From Avena insularis (taxonomy: Eukaryota; Streptophyta; Magnoliopsida; Poales; Poaceae), in NCBI GenBank assembly GCA_023614405.1, contig CM042685.1:190064257-190128256 (forward strand): a DNA stretch of 64,000 nucleotides, given 5' to 3'. Under the pieces are notes generated by a model. It did not search any database, had not been told where the DNA came from, and was given only the letters and a program-made list of their open reading frames with translations. Shown here piece by piece: positions 43,671-56,633 of the stretch. Made by a program: the position numbers and the translations under genes. How positions within the stretch are numbered: the first letter of the stretch is position 1; each line of letters opens with the position of its first letter.

Positions 43671-44391
43671 GTTTTTCTGGCTGCTGGGCCTCCTCCCAGT
43701 CGGCGATGAAGTCCACGAGAGCCTGCGACTTAATCGCCTTGCGCGGCTCATATTTGATGTTGTGGACGCCGATCTCGACGGCCCACTTGGCGACTCGCCC
43801 GGTCGCCTCGCGGTTGCGGATGATGTCCTGCAACGGTGCTGAGGAGACGACCGTTATCGGGTGCTCCTGGAAGTAGTGTGGCAGTCTCCGTTGTGCTCTG
43901 AAGACCGCGTATACCAGTTTCTGGTATTGCGGGTAGCGCTGGCGCGATTTGGTGAGGACTTCGCTGATGTAATACACTGGTCGCTGCACCGGGCGCTCCT
44001 TTCCTTCCTCTGGTCGTTTGACGACCATGACGGCGCTGAAGACGCGCTCGGAAGCCGCGACGTAGACCAGCATGGGTTCCTTGTCGACGGGGGCGGCGAG
44101 TAGCGGTGCTGCGAGTAGCACCTTCTTGAGGTCGCGGAGCGCATCATCTGCCTCCTTGTCCCACTGGAAGGTGGGGTTCTTGCGCATCAGGCGGTAGAGG
44201 GGCATCGCCTTTTCGCCCAACCGGGGGATGAAGCGACTGAGAGCTGCGACTCTCCCGGCCAACTTCTGGATGTCGCGCAGGCACTCGGGTTTGCCAAGTC
44301 GAGTGATCATGTCGATCTTGGTGGGGTTCGCCTCGATCCCGCGCTTGGAGACAACGTATCCCAAGATGGTATCGCCAATGCGAAGGTGCAT
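43671..44391 (-). pseudogene. End of RT and first (degenerate) RNase H of the Tat-type pol
   Basis: Minus strand, upstream part of pol before the LINE. It starts in the RT connection region (ILGYVVSKRGIEANP) and runs through LAGRVAALSRFIPRLGEKA. The Ty3-type RNase H region reads LVYVAASERVFSAVMV where active gypsy enzymes have the motif with catalytic Asp (L-x-x-D-A-S). It continues through YPQYQKLVYAV and the tether PRKAIKSQALVDFIADW. Loss of the first catalytic Asp is typical of Tat elements, where the second RNase H takes over (established for the lineage). The LINE target site follows at once. The frame is offset from the RT core by a shift near 44360. Confidence 0.82.
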
Positions 44392-45080
44392 TTGCCTGGG
44401 TTTAGCTTTATCATGTATTTCCGCAGGTTGGCGAATGTTTCCGCCAGGTCAGCGATTAGGTCGCTCTGGCGAGCGGACTTCACCACCATGTCGTCGATGT
44501 AGACATGGATATTGTGGCCAATTTGGCTCGCAAGGCACTCCTGCATGCACTGCTGGTAGGTCGCCCCAGCGTTCTTGAGGCCGAAGGTCATGGCAGTGTA
44601 GTAGAAGGCTCCGAATGGCGTGATGAACGCCGTATTCTCTTCGTCCTCAATGGCCATTTTGATCTGGTTGTACCCAGAGTAGGCGTCAAGGAAGCATAGC
44701 GACTCTGAGCCCGCGGTGGAATCGATGATTTGGTCGATCCGCGGGAGGACGAATTGCTCCTTCGGGTAGGCGCTGTTTAAGTTTGTGTAATCGATACACA
44801 TCCTCCGGGTCCCGTTTTTCTTCTCGACCAGGACTGGGTTTGCCAGCCACTTGGAGTACTTGATTGGCCGGATGAAGCCGGCAGCGAGTAGGCGCTGCAC
44901 TTCCTCGGCGATGGCTCGGCGGCGCTCTTCATTGAAGGGCCGCAGCGACTGCTTGACAGGTCGCCTTTGGGGTCGGCGTTGAGTTTGTGCTCAGCGAGTT
45001 CCCTGGGACACCAGGCATGTCAGAGGGCTTCCATGCGAATATGTCCCTGTTCTCACGGAGGAACCCGATGAGCGCGCCTT
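44392..45080 (-). pseudogene. Reverse transcriptase core of the Tat-type pol
   Basis: Minus strand. The RT fingers and palm read IAEEVQRLLAAGFI, ANPVLVEKKNG, MCIDYTNLNSAYPKE, LCFLDAYSGYNQIKM, FGLKNAGATYQQCM and the catalytic box HVYIDDMVVKS (YIDD intact, about 44470-44500). Frame shifts near 44930 and 44360 disrupt continuity with protease upstream and RNase H downstream. Motifs are those of Ty3/gypsy RTs with no chromodomain-type features, as expected for the Tat/Athila branch. Confidence 0.88.
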
Positions 45081-46100
45081 CCTATGTTGGGCTCATGCCC
45101 GTCCCGATCGTCACCGTCTGACTGGAGTCGCCTGGGACTAGCTCGAAGGCGGTGGGGTTGCCGCCCTCCGAGTTGGGCTTCTTGAGTATAGTGGGGTCGT
45201 CGTTGTTGACCCCGCTCGCGTACTTGGCGAGCTCGTCAGCGTGGTTGGCCTCTGCCGCGATGACGGCGTCAGCGAGTTCGGCTCCTTTGGCCTCGCACTC
45301 GGCGGCCATGTCGGGGTCGCCGTGGATGGTGATGAAGCCGCACGGCCCTGGTAGCTTCATCGTGTTGTATGCGTAGTGGGGCGCTGCCATGAACTTGGCG
45401 AACGCCTGGCGCCCCAGGACGTAGTGGTAGGGGCTGTCGAAGGGCACCAGCTCGAAGACGATCCGCTCGGTGTGCCGAAGGTGACTGGCAGCGTCACCTT
45501 GCCGATCGGGTACGCCTTCCAACCGGGGACGATGCCGTGGAACATGGTGTAGGTCGTCTCGATCATCGACTGCGGGAGCCGTGGTCGCCTGAAGGTGTCC
45601 AGGTACAGGATGTTGATGGAGCTGCCGCCGTCCATCAATGTTTTAGGGAGCCAGTAGTCGCCCACCTTGGGCTTGACCACCAGGGCGACTCGGCCTGGGT
45701 ACTCGATCCGTGGCGAGTGGTCCTGGCGGCTCCAAGTGATTGGTTGCTTAGACCAGTTGTGGAACTGGGGGATGTCCACCTGGGCCACCGCGTTGACGGC
45801 GACAGCGCGGGCGATGACCTTCTTCTCGCGCTTCGTGTTGAAGCCTGTGAAGGTGTGGAGCGAGCCGGCGACGCTGCCGGATTTTCCGCCGTTTGGCGGG
45901 TTGTTGTCGGGGTCTTCCCGCGTGCGTCGTGCCTTCTCGATCTCCTTGAGAGAGTGGCAGTCGGCGGTCGTGTGCATGACGGGCTTTCCTTCCCTGCTGT
46001 GAAATACACAAGGTTGGTTAAGAAGGGCCGCGGGGTCGAACCTTGGCATCGCCTTGTAGTTTCCACTGTCGCGGCGTTGTCCCCCGTCGCGGCGGAAGCT
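45081..46100 (-). pseudogene. Protease region of the Tat-type element
   Basis: Minus strand. A Cys/His segment (FHSREGKPVMHTTADCHSLK) precedes the aspartic protease. The active site reads LMDGGSSINILY (Asp-Gly-Gly-Ser, the form usual in this lineage) near 45610-45640. A shift at about 45476 moves to the frame carrying VPFDSPYHYVLGRQAF, the post-flap segment. It continues toward RT to about 45082. The protease would cleave gag-pol. It is inactive as a continuous frame here. Confidence 0.82.
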
Positions 46101-46145
46101 CTTGGGTTCGCGCTGCGCGTATCCAGCGTTGGCGACGAAGTAGAC

Positions 46146-48153
46146 TCATCCGTCACTGCGGCGCTTGCCGGTGAGGCGAATGTTGCTATAGCGTAGATCG
46201 GGTCTTCTCCCGTTGTCGTGGCCGCTCGTGCGGCGTTGTCCTCCCGACTCGTCGTCGGTTTCTTGGTTTGGGTCTTCCTCCGCGTACCTTTTTGCGATCT
46301 CCAGGAGATCCGGTATGTTGTCGAGTGCTCGTTTGAGCTTGGCGACCAGGGGCTCGTAGCGGCACGAGGTCTTGAAGCAGTGGATCATGGTGTCTGGGTG
46401 GATGTCGACCGCGTTGTACCATAGATCTTGCCACCGTTGGACCCAGCTCCGGGTCGACACGCGAGGTCCCTGGACGCACCGTTCCAGGTCCTCGATGGTG
46501 GTGGCACGAGTGTATGAACCCTCGAAGTGCCTGACGAAGGCGTCGCGCATCTCTTCCCAGGAGTCGATGCTATCTGTGGGAAGAGTGTTGATCCACTGCC
46601 TGCACGCCCCCTCCATCATCAGGGGAAGGTAGCGGGCGGCTAGTAGATTGGTGTGGCCGGTGATCCCCATCGACATGAGGTAGGTATCCAGCCACACGGA
46701 GGGATCGTACGAGGGGTCGTACTTCTCTATTTCCTTCGGAGCTTTGAAGTTCGCCGGGTATCTCTCGCCTCGGATCATCGGTCCGAAGCACTGGGGGCCG
46801 AGTCGGCTTAGCGACCCCCTCGGCTCACCGTCGCGGCGGTTGGTGAGGGTATGCCGCAGGTCGTCGGGCTGGCGTGCGCGCCAGCTCTGGTTGTTGATGA
46901 TGTGGGTGCGGGCGTCGACGGGTTGACCGACCGCTGGCGGCGACGGTTGGTCGCCGGCGGGTTGGTGGGGAGAGTCTGCTCGCGGGTCGATGTTGGAGCT
47001 GTAGTGGTTCGGGTGGCGGGCAGTTGAGGGTGTTTGCCACCATGGGGCGGCCGCTTGAGGTCGCTCTGCTTCCCGATGAACGCGAGTACATCCGACCCTG
47101 TGAGTTGACGCCTGCGTTTTGTTGCTCGACCGCTTTTGCGAGCAAGGCCTTGGCGTACTGGATCTGCAGGGCGCCGTCACCAGTGGTCGCGATGTTGTCA
47201 ACTGCTGCTCGGCCCGCGACGAGGTTGTCCATCGGGGTAGAGAACAGCGGGAGGCCGTTGGCGTCTCGCTCCCGTGAGGAAACCACGATCCTTGGCTGAT
47301 CCCTAGGGGGTGCGCGGTTGGGTGGTGGCGGGGCGCCATTGGCCGTTGCCCCTGGTGGGGGCCGAGCGCTTCCTCCTGGTGGCGCGTTCTCACAGATCGC
47401 ACGCTCGGCCGCGCGGGCCGGGTCGCTTTCGTCGTCGAAATTCAGGGCGCGCCCCTGGATAGTGTGGTTCAGGCGCGACCTGATTCGGAGCTGGTGGTAG
47501 CACGACAGCTCCTGCGCTGTCACCTGCTTGAGGCGAAATTTTTCGCGCTCGGCTTGTTCCTTGCGGACTGCTTCCACCAGCTTCAGGCGGAGTTCCTCGA
47601 CCTCCGTTGCCGTCGTGTTGGGAGGGATCAGAGTGGAGAATGGATCCTCCGGCGGGTCGGCGCCAGTCGCCATGTAGGTCGCGGCGTGGCGGCCGGTTCC
47701 GTCGCGGAGGTCGACGGAGTTCTCCGGCCCGAAGTCGAAGTCGAAGATCCCAAGGATAGATGGATCCTCGAAGTCTCCGACGTTGGAGACCTGGGTGATG
47801 GAGCCCGCGGGTGACGCGGCGACAATGGCTCCGGCGAGTGACGTCGGGGTCGCCGAGTCGGCGTCGTCGTTGAGGGCCACGTCTTTCGCGGCTGCGGTGG
47901 TTTCGGCCACGTTGCTGTGGGCCGAGTCGTACTCGGAGGTGAGGCGGTGGATCGTGCGGACCTGACTCTCAGAGAGCCGGTCACGTGGCGGCGACTCGCG
48001 GATGCGAGCCGAATCCTCTAAGACGATGACGTCGGTGAGGTCGACGAAGAGGCTGATCGTGCCGACCGGCAGGATCATGCTGTGCGTGACGGGTCGCGCC
48101 GCCGGGACGTAGCTGCTCGGCAAGATCTGGAGCATCTCGCCGATCGCGATCAT
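46146..48153 (-). pseudogene. Gag of the Tat-type element
   Basis: The probable start is the ATG at 48153 (MIAIGEMLQILPSSY), about 70 bp after the primer-binding site. The frame is open through an acidic, Pro/Ala-rich N-terminal region. A shift around 47030 passes to the frame that carries the capsid domain (GERYPANFKAPKEIEKYDPSYDP, WLDTYLMSM, ARYLPLMMEG, FEGSYTRATTIEDLERC, SWVQRWQDLWY) and runs to the ORF end at 46146. This is the Retrotrans_gag family. The frame joining capsid to protease crosses further changes near 46130. Gag forms the particle. The frameshift makes this copy defective. Confidence 0.82.
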
Positions 48154-48223
48154 GGGCCGATGGCGATCGACTTGTTGATGGGTAGATTGGATCTCGCCGC
48201 AGAACACCGGCCTGACCGGCCAG

Positions 48224-48241
48224 GCCCCACGGTGGGCGCCA
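48224..48241 (-). other. Primer-binding site of the Tat-type element
   Basis: The minus strand reads TGGCGCCCACCGTGGGGC, one base past the 5' LTR end. This is a familiar primer-binding word of grass gypsy elements. Confidence 0.8.
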
Positions 48242-48242
48242 C

Positions 48243-48732
48243 TATCGTGGGAATGAGCACGGCAGATGCTGTAATCGGCAGTGAGTAGTAGAACATGGGG
48301 CAAGGGTGGCCAGCCATCTGCGGTGCGAGATGAGGGCTAAGACACAAGGGTTTACCCAGGTTCGGCCCCCCGGAGGGTAAAGACCTACTCCTGCTAGATT
48401 GTATTATGGTGAGAGTACAATGGGGCGAGCTCGATGGCTAGGCGGCGAGTCGCTTGGGTGTATGATGGAACGTATCCTCTATGCGCCCTCTAGGGAGGTT
48501 TATATAGACTCACCTCCCTAGGGTTTACAGATCTCAACCGAATCAGTTAAGGATTCGGTGATCCTATGACCTAATCCGACTGGGCCTATCTATGCTTCCG
48601 GGCCTTTAGCTTCCAGTCGCTTGAGTCCACGCCAGATCTTGATCCAGTCGCCGTCCTGCAGGCCCACTCGCTAGCGCCTGGGCCAGTAAGAAACGTCCTG
48701 TTGAGTATACCCCGGTAGTCATATCCCCATCA
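48243..48732 (-). repeat. 5' LTR of the Tat-type element
   Basis: 490 bp. The minus strand starts TGATGGGGATATG at 48732 and ends next to the primer-binding site. The terminal CA is mutated to TA (48243-48244). A TATA box, TATATAA on the minus strand at 48506-48500, lies 230 bp from the LTR start. Confidence 0.85.
48500..48506 (-). promoter_or_regulatory. TATA box in the Tat-type 5' LTR
   Basis: TATATAA in the context AGTCTATATAAACC on the minus strand. It is conserved in the other LTR at 29713-29719. Confidence 0.65.
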
Positions 48733-51700
48733 CTTGAAGAGATCATATTATAAAATTCATTACAACAAAGCATGAATACCAAGCTATGAATATAACTCAA
48801 GTAACAAGGATTTAATAATTATATCTGGACCTATCTTAATCTTATCTACTTATACCATGAAGTATCATGGTGATATCTAACCTTAAATCTTTAATTATAT
48901 GGAGTAGGAAGGAAACTAATTCAAAGATTATTCATCACATATATTTCTTTCCATATCAATCCTTATCATCTCTATTGAACTTTATCCTAATATTTGTTGT
49001 TCATCAATGTTGAGTAATCGAATATTGATTCATCAAATATTAACTACCCAACTCTTGTCCATATCATAGCATTCACTTAAGGTCTATCAAGAAATAAGTA
49101 ATATTAGGAAGTATTAATGCTAGTTTAAGTTATCAACTATAGGAGGGGAGTGACTGAAGAGAATCAAATCAATATGATAATTGATGGAGTTAACTCACTT
49201 CTGAATGGATAGAAGAGTTACTTGAAAATAAGGTATAGGTGGTAACAAAAAGTATTATAAGGATGAATATTGAAGATTGTTACAAGGAGTAATCCTATTG
49301 GATTAAGAAGGTATAATCAATAAATAATATCTTCTACTCAGTAAGAGATACTGAGAAGATAATTATAATCCAATTGTAATGTTGTATTGATGAAGGCCTT
49401 GATTAGCCAACTGGAAACCTGAGCCATAAATGATCAAAGGATTATAATGATCATGTTTAAGTCACTAAGAGTGATTGATTATATCATGTATAAGTGACAT
49501 TGGTGGATAAAATATGATTAAACCCTAGTATATATATATATTATCCTAGGTTAGTTATGACAAGTCACATTAATATAATGTGAGGTTGGAGTATGAGTTC
49601 ATGGATAAGTAGAGATAAGATAGTATGATTAAAATGAAGTTATAGCAAAATTGAGTTATAGAAGTAGTATAATCCTCTTAGAAAATACTAAACACTTGAG
49701 GTAAAGTAGGAATTGGTATATACATCTATTGGAGTAATATTAGGGATGGGTGAAAAAAGATGTGTGATTGGAGTTAACAGTAACCATTTGTTTAATTGAA
49801 TGTTACCATTAGTAATTTGATATAACCAAGTAGAAATATGAGAAGATTATGAAAAGATTCAGTGACAAACTTCTAAGATTCATAAGTAAGGTTACAAAAT
49901 AATTGTGAAGTAAGAGAGTAAACTCAAGTGGACTTGGATTCATAATAAGTATCCTAGGGATGAGAATTATCTCTATGAAGAGATCATATAGAGCTTTAGT
50001 GTCAAGCTCCTTGGATTTACAAATGAATTTAGAAAGAGGGAGTATTGAGAAGAATATTCTTGTGAAGTAAAACTCATCATGTTAACACATGATGATGGAT
50101 ATGAAGAAGTGGTATATCTAGGAAAGGAATTCCTTAATTAGAAGTCAATACCTATGAAGTATGGAAGATAAGAATCCTTGGTAAAATTCCACCTTAAAGC
50201 TAGAATCAAACTTAATATTTATCTCCTAGGTTTGGTTCATCATCTTATCTCCCAATGGCCTATAGGAATATTTTCCTATAGCAATTCACTCAAGCATATC
50301 TTTACCACTTCAAAGCATTAAAATCATATGTACCTAGAAACTATAGTTAGCAATTCTATCTCCTAAGTCATTCTAGAGAATAACTTTGTTATGTTAAAAA
50401 GGGTGATATCATTTATGATCACAAAGGTAAGGGCAATATGTTTTCAACCATAATGTTTATTCCCATTTATAAAACAATAATATAAACCATGAAATAAACC
50501 ATTCCTACCAAGAGTATGTCCTAATAAAAATCATATAAATATATGATAACCATGAAGATCCATATAAGTGCCTTAATTGTTTTCATCAAAATAATGGTTA
50601 ATTGTTTTCTATTATTAAAATGCCATTCTTATGTGCTTGATTCTAAAATAAATTCAAATCCTAAAACAAGAAATTTTAAAACATATTTAATAATAAATTC
50701 AAGGTATGTTATGAAAATAAAGATTCATAACAAAAGTACCTATGTAAGAAAATAAAGAAAGAATAACATTATATTAAAAACTCATAAAAGGATCCTAAAT
50801 ACACTTTATTATTGCTGCAACCATCCGACGAATAAATTCTATAAAGAAAATTCAAATCAATTGTGCACATCCAAATCTGAAAATAAGATGGAAAACAGAA
50901 AAGAAGTAGAAAAGAAAAAAGGAAGAAGCAGCAGCCAAGTCTGGCCCACGGTACATTTGTTCTCACAGTTATTCGTCGCTCGTGAGCCGTAGGCAGCTCC
51001 CTCCGCTCAGTTCGACGAAGCCCAACAACGGCCCAAGCCCACATACCCCTTTGTCCAATCTATCGTCATCGTCCACCTCGCGTAGCCGCCGAAGCAGCTC
51101 GCTGGCGCCCAGTGCCGCCGCTCGCCGGCGTGGAGATTCATGCCGCCGACCGCTAGAGAGGATAAGGAGGCCACGACAACGCATCCCTGCCTCATCCTCA
51201 TCCACTCCTTCTCCCTCTAAAGCTCTCTCTCAGCCTCTTCTATTCTGAAACCCTAGTTTGTCGGAGTTGCTTGTTGTCGCCACTACAGGCCACCCCTCTG
51301 CCATCCGAGCTCACCAATGAGTTCACCATGCTTGACTCATTCATCTACCTAGGTGAATCGAAGCCGCTCGCTCCGAATCAAGCTTGCGGTCTCTAGGATT
51401 TCCGCCACCAGTCGACTCCGTCCCCGTCGATTCCGACCACCTCCAGCTTCACCGAACCCTTCATCGTGCTCCTGGTAAGCCTCTGAACCTCGTGGCCCTG
51501 TCCAATTCATTGCTCGTATGTTGTAGCCGCCGAACCACGCGGGGTCCGACCGTGCCACCGTACAAGCTCGCTGTCGGCTGACCTCTGGCAACCAAAATAG
51601 GACGGCGCCACCACTAGTAGAATCCCCGTGTCCTACTCATTCGAACGTGCAGTCTCGTTTGGCCGCGCGCGCTCGCGGACACCAACTCCGACGACCATTT

Positions 51701-54700
51701 GAGGGTGGCCGGCAAAGTGGGGCCGCGCTGACGTCATCTTGACGCCATGCTCGCGTCACCCTTGACCTAGTCCACCAATTGACCAGTCCACGCCTAGGTG
51801 GCATACTGACGTGTCCCTAACCCCACTGGTCAGTGACCTAGAGTAGCTTTGGATGTGGTGTGAAAATACATTCCTTGTTTAGGAAATAGATAAAATGTTA
51901 TAAGTCCAAATTTAAATATTCTAGAAATTAAATAAAATCATTAAATCTTGTTAGATCGATAACTTTTGTTTTATAATTCAGAAAAGTATGTGTAATGTAT
52001 GAAAATGTTTAGAAAAATAAAATCTATAATTTAACTTTATTATCAAACATTATTATGTTAATTATTTAAATAAGTATTATTTATTAAATATTTTATAAGT
52101 AATAAAACTTTGATAATTAATATTTTAATAATGGTAAATGATAAAAATATAAATAATATATCAAAATTCTTAGAAAAATAAGAATTATAACTTAATACCA
52201 TAATTATATATTATTATTTCACTTAATTAAATATTTATTATTTATTAAGTGCTTATTAAATATTAAATCTTATAAAAATCATATCTTATTATTTATAAAT
52301 CACAAAAATAAATGTAATATAACAAAATGATCACAAAAATAATACCCACATGTTAAAAATATAATATTTCTACCTTTAAAGCAAATAAAAACTTAATACC
52401 CTAATAACTTGAATTTAAATCTAATTTCCTTATTTAATAATTCATATTAAGGTAAATAAAATTTGCTAATATTTCTAATATTAGCCAATTGAGGACAAAT
52501 GAATAGTATTAGTCTTAAATATTAAAAGTATGCTCTATATAGTTCAACACATTTTAAATAAAATCTTATTGAATATCATTCCACCATAAATGTAGAATAT
52601 CTTAAAAATAAGATCCCTATCAAAATCTTCAAGAATAATTGTGGCTAAATAAAACTTATTCGTTTATTTCAACCACAAGTTAACAACATACCAAGATACT
52701 ATAGTGAATTCATAAGTAGCCAAGTAATATTGTTTACTTATTAGCAAACCATAACCACATCTTTTTAAGTAGACAAATGATTCCATTCTAGTATAATAAT
52801 AAGAAATTACTACTCAAATAGTAGTACTACCACTCTTAATTAGGTTTAAAGAAACATTATGAGGAACACAAAGTACAAGTATCATAAGCATTACACCTTA
52901 AGTTCATCTATGTTCTTAAAGTTAAATTTAGTCTACAAGACTTTAAATATAATGCTAAAAACCTTATTATGTGTTTTATAGTTAACTTTGGTCTATTATA
53001 ATTAAGTCGTAAAGCATCTCAATTCCAAACTATTCAAGCAAGCACAAATAACATCGACCACATTTGATTAACCAGAAAGATTGTTTAGACCTAAGAAAAT
53101 AAATCTTTTCTTCAAATGTTATTCTTTTTGCCACTTCAAACAACAAGTCTTAAGCTAATATTCCCCACACTTAACAACTAAACTCAAGGACTTTCATCAT
53201 AGTCTACAGATGACCATTAATCATAAACACATTGTTTGAAACTCTACTTGTATACTTCGGATTGTTAACACCTAAGTTCCTCGTAAATGTCATTATTGTA
53301 AAGTAAAATTTAAAGATAGAACAATTCTTATATGAGCAACCTTGCATAGCATTCCTCATTTGTATACCTTATTGGTCGTATGATATTTTAGTTACACATT
53401 GTTTCACACGCTCTTACCAGTCTTAATAAGAAGCACAAGTACGAAACTTATCTAAGAATATAACACATTCCAAAGAAACCTTCCCAGTTTCCAAACCCTA
53501 GATCAACGCTTATTCTAGGGATACGAATTTACCAAATTGCATTACGTTACTTATGCATAATAGCATCCTGCTTCTTTAAACATTAGTCCTTATCGAACCA
53601 ATGATGCTGATTTCAGATATTGGATCTTATATCGTCTTGAAGACCATGAGTGCATAATCTTGCAATCACAAAAGGCAAGTTCACACTTGCTCATGTCCTT
53701 TGATTATTTTCTGTAAGGTATTTTGCAAATCCAGTGTTGTCATCACCTGCATTTCAAAAAGGTCAGAAAATAATAATTTCATAATAATATGATTATAGGT
53801 TAATTACCATGAGGTAATAACCTAATATGAAAGTTCCGGTGGTAAAGGAACATATTATTTAGGACCAAACAACCAATGTCGCCAGTGATTCTTGCGCCGT
53901 GTATCACGCGTTAACCATGAGATTTGGAATGGGACGGAGAAGTCAGCTCTATCTTCTTCCTCTCGCAGGTAGCCAGATGTGCGGGTCATGGCTGTTATCC
54001 TTGTAGTGTGCATTAATTGGTAATTCGTAGAGGATATGAAGCATATGGGTCGGAACCCTCAATGTCCCATGATAGTTCTGGCATCTAACGGTCTGTACAA
54101 ACCATTTCCGTAATTCAATGGGTGGGCATGGTGTACACCAAGGATACATGCGGGGTCGCGAAGGGGGCAGTGATTGACTTAGATCATCTTGTAGGCCCCA
54201 CATCATGGAATTGTGGACGGGAATAAGTTGTCAGGTTGTGCAACAAAGAGTTTATATCTCATGGGTAAAGTAACACACCTCTGAAGAGTGTAAGAACTGT
54301 AACTTGTTACTCCCTGTTTCAGGAAGGAGCTACGAACGCGGCGGGAAAGGAACTCCATAAAAGTTCTGGTAAACCCGTGAAGGCTGACAGACATAGCTTT
54401 TCAGAATAAAAGCAACCTTTGAAAAAATGTTTACGAAAACTTGCATGGCCTACGACGTACGGTCTGTGGCTGTAGATATAGTGCATCAAACACTCCTTTT
54501 CTAGTGAACTTGCTGAGTACGCTCGTACTCAACGTATCTTCTTAACCCTTGCTAGATTCTGAAGCCAATAAGACGACATATACATCAAGTTATGCTCCAG
54601 GAATCATCATCAAAATCTCAAGTTCTTCAATGAAGTGAAGAAAGTCAACATATACATCAACCCAAGTGAAGACGAAGTTGCTGATTAGTTAGAAATATAA

Positions 54701-56633
54701 TCTCTAACCCTGGAACCTACTTCTATAGAGGATTGCAATAGCAGCAATACTAGACCAATAGTTCAGATACTAGCCTTATTAGTATGATAATTTTTGAGTT
54801 GTTTATTCCTGATTCTTCTTTGATAGAAGTTTCTTTCCCGCTCTTTAACCTAAAGTGTTCTCTAGATCTTATGTAAAGAGTCAAGTTGTAACCTTTAGCC
54901 ATGTCTTGGGCCTACTGTGTTTTTGTTGTACCACTCTGAGGAATGTAATACTAGTGAACGGTGTTTCATTGGTGTTATGCCAACATCATGCAGTGGTATG
55001 TTGGGTCACCGCCAGCATCCTCCCTCTTTCTAACTATTTTGCATTTATAGTCTTTACTTCCTCATATTGATCTATTGCTATCCGTGTCGCATTGCTTTAG
55101 TTTTTGTACACCATTTATATTCCTTGTAGCCTCTATATTTCTTTGAACACCTCCTATTACTTGTTATGATAGTCAGTCGGCCTTGCAAGTCATAGTTAAT
55201 TGCTCAGGTGTCGCTTTGCGTCATCGATATTCCACCGTTGTTGGGGGTTGGCACATGCTTAATGGTGGAGATGATCATGGCTTTAGTTATAACTTGTTAA
55301 TTAAATGTTGTAAATAGATATAATTAATGCGGAGGCATGGGTGGTTAATAGTTGGATCTGGTTATTATCCTCATGTGTCCACCTAGGACTCGAGTTCTTG
55401 ACACATGTTCCGAGACTGAGCACGCTAACCACATGTGGGGTGTATGGGCACTCCTATCAGCTTAGTACCTGATTTCAAAGTACTGTACAGGGAGCCACAA
55501 ACTAGTTTGGGGTTTTAATGTCATGTTTATTATCTGTTGCTCGATGAGCGTTTACTACCATACCGTTTAGGATGTGGGTCATTATGTTTAGTATTATACC
55601 TATGGCCTCTGATCTGTTGGCCGTTCTCGCAATCTCTGGGTCTGTCTTTGGAGCTCGACCGACTTCTTTACGGGTAGCTTAGTGGGGTGACCCCTATGTA
55701 TTTGCTTTGGGTCTAGGAAAGTGTCGTTTCTGAGGCCCTGCCGATATACCGATGAGTGTATGTTAATTTATCTGACAACAAGGGTTAAAGTGCGTGTGGA
55801 AACTTTGGTGCACCCCTGCAGGGCTAAATCTTTTCAAAAAGCCATGTCTGTGGTTATGAACGACTTGGAGCACAGTTTCTCGATCATAGACAACTATAAC
55901 TAAAGTTTACTATTATAATTTGACTTGTATCTTATATGACTAGTAAGTTGGATAACCACCATGGAAAGAATGAATAAAACTGCCAACCGTGTGAGTTTTC
56001 TCGGAAGGAGTTTCTCGTTTAGTCTCGAGGGGGAAATATCAGGATGAACATGTTTGGTGGTAGTATCAGGTTGGTTTCGCATAGGTATTTCTTATCTCTC
56101 TCTGATAGCCGTCAGTTATATCGAGTCTCTATAGGTTTTTTAGTGCATGCTACGCCGTCGCTTTAGTCCATCATACCTATGTAGGCAAGAGTGGCCGAAT
56201 TCTAAGTCTTAATGTGTACTGGCCTCAGTATTGACCGCTCTTTTTTTTTCCTTTTTCCTTTGTCGGCGCCCCTTTTGTTGTAGCAGGTTTGAGATCGACG
56301 TCGTTAGCAGGGTTATCCTTTCGTCTTGGTTTGGGCAGGATTATGGACGCTATTGGTTATACTTCAGGGCTCTTAGGCTAATTTGCATCTTGTCCGTACT
56401 CGGACGATGTATCATTTTAAGGTGATTTGGATTTTTGTCCTGTATATCTGTATTTTTGACTCTTTGAGTTGTTATATATATGTGTTCTGTGGATTCTATC
56501 ATAGACTATTGTGTAATGATATTAATTCTTTTTTACCCGCACGCAAGTGCCTTGTGGGCATCTTTGGATCGTTTCTATACGGGTTTGACGGAAATCGCTA
56601 AAACTTGCATAAGGCTGATTCGAGGGTGTTACA
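48733..56633 (+). repeat. Remainder of a long gypsy LTR-like sequence
   Basis: Continues 29164-29455 to the right of the Tat-type insertion. It ends GAGGGTGTTACA at 56633, matching the TGTAACA start, for a total of about 8.2 kb. The layout is AT-rich (48733-50940), GC-rich (50940-51850), very AT-rich (51850-53900), then mixed sequence. This is the same order as the 4.5-kb LTR at 3978-8511 read on its own strand. No convincing gene, primer-binding site or polypurine tract is seen. The flanks AGCAT and CTAGG do not form a target duplication, so it could be a composite of more than one LTR. Confidence 0.4.

Larger units (their letters stand above)
29456..48732 (-). mobile_element. Tat-lineage gypsy retrotransposon, 19.3 kb including a nested LINE
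   Basis: Two 490-bp LTRs differ at about 18 positions by eye. On the minus strand the order is 5' LTR (48732-48243), primer-binding site, gag, protease, RT, RNase H, a second RNase H, integrase, and 3' LTR (29945-29456). Between integrase and 3' LTR lies a spliced gene on the plus strand. A second RNase H plus an antisense frame near the 3' LTR is known from Tat elements such as Grande, Retand and RIRE2. All ORFs carry frameshifts or stops, so this copy is defective. A LINE occupies 36679-43656. Without the LINE and its duplicated target the element is about 12.3 kb. Confidence 0.85.

Noticed and set aside
45537..46196. 219-codon plus-strand frame opposite the protease region
   Set aside because: It is the complement of gag-pol coding sequence with skewed composition and no recognisable protein features.
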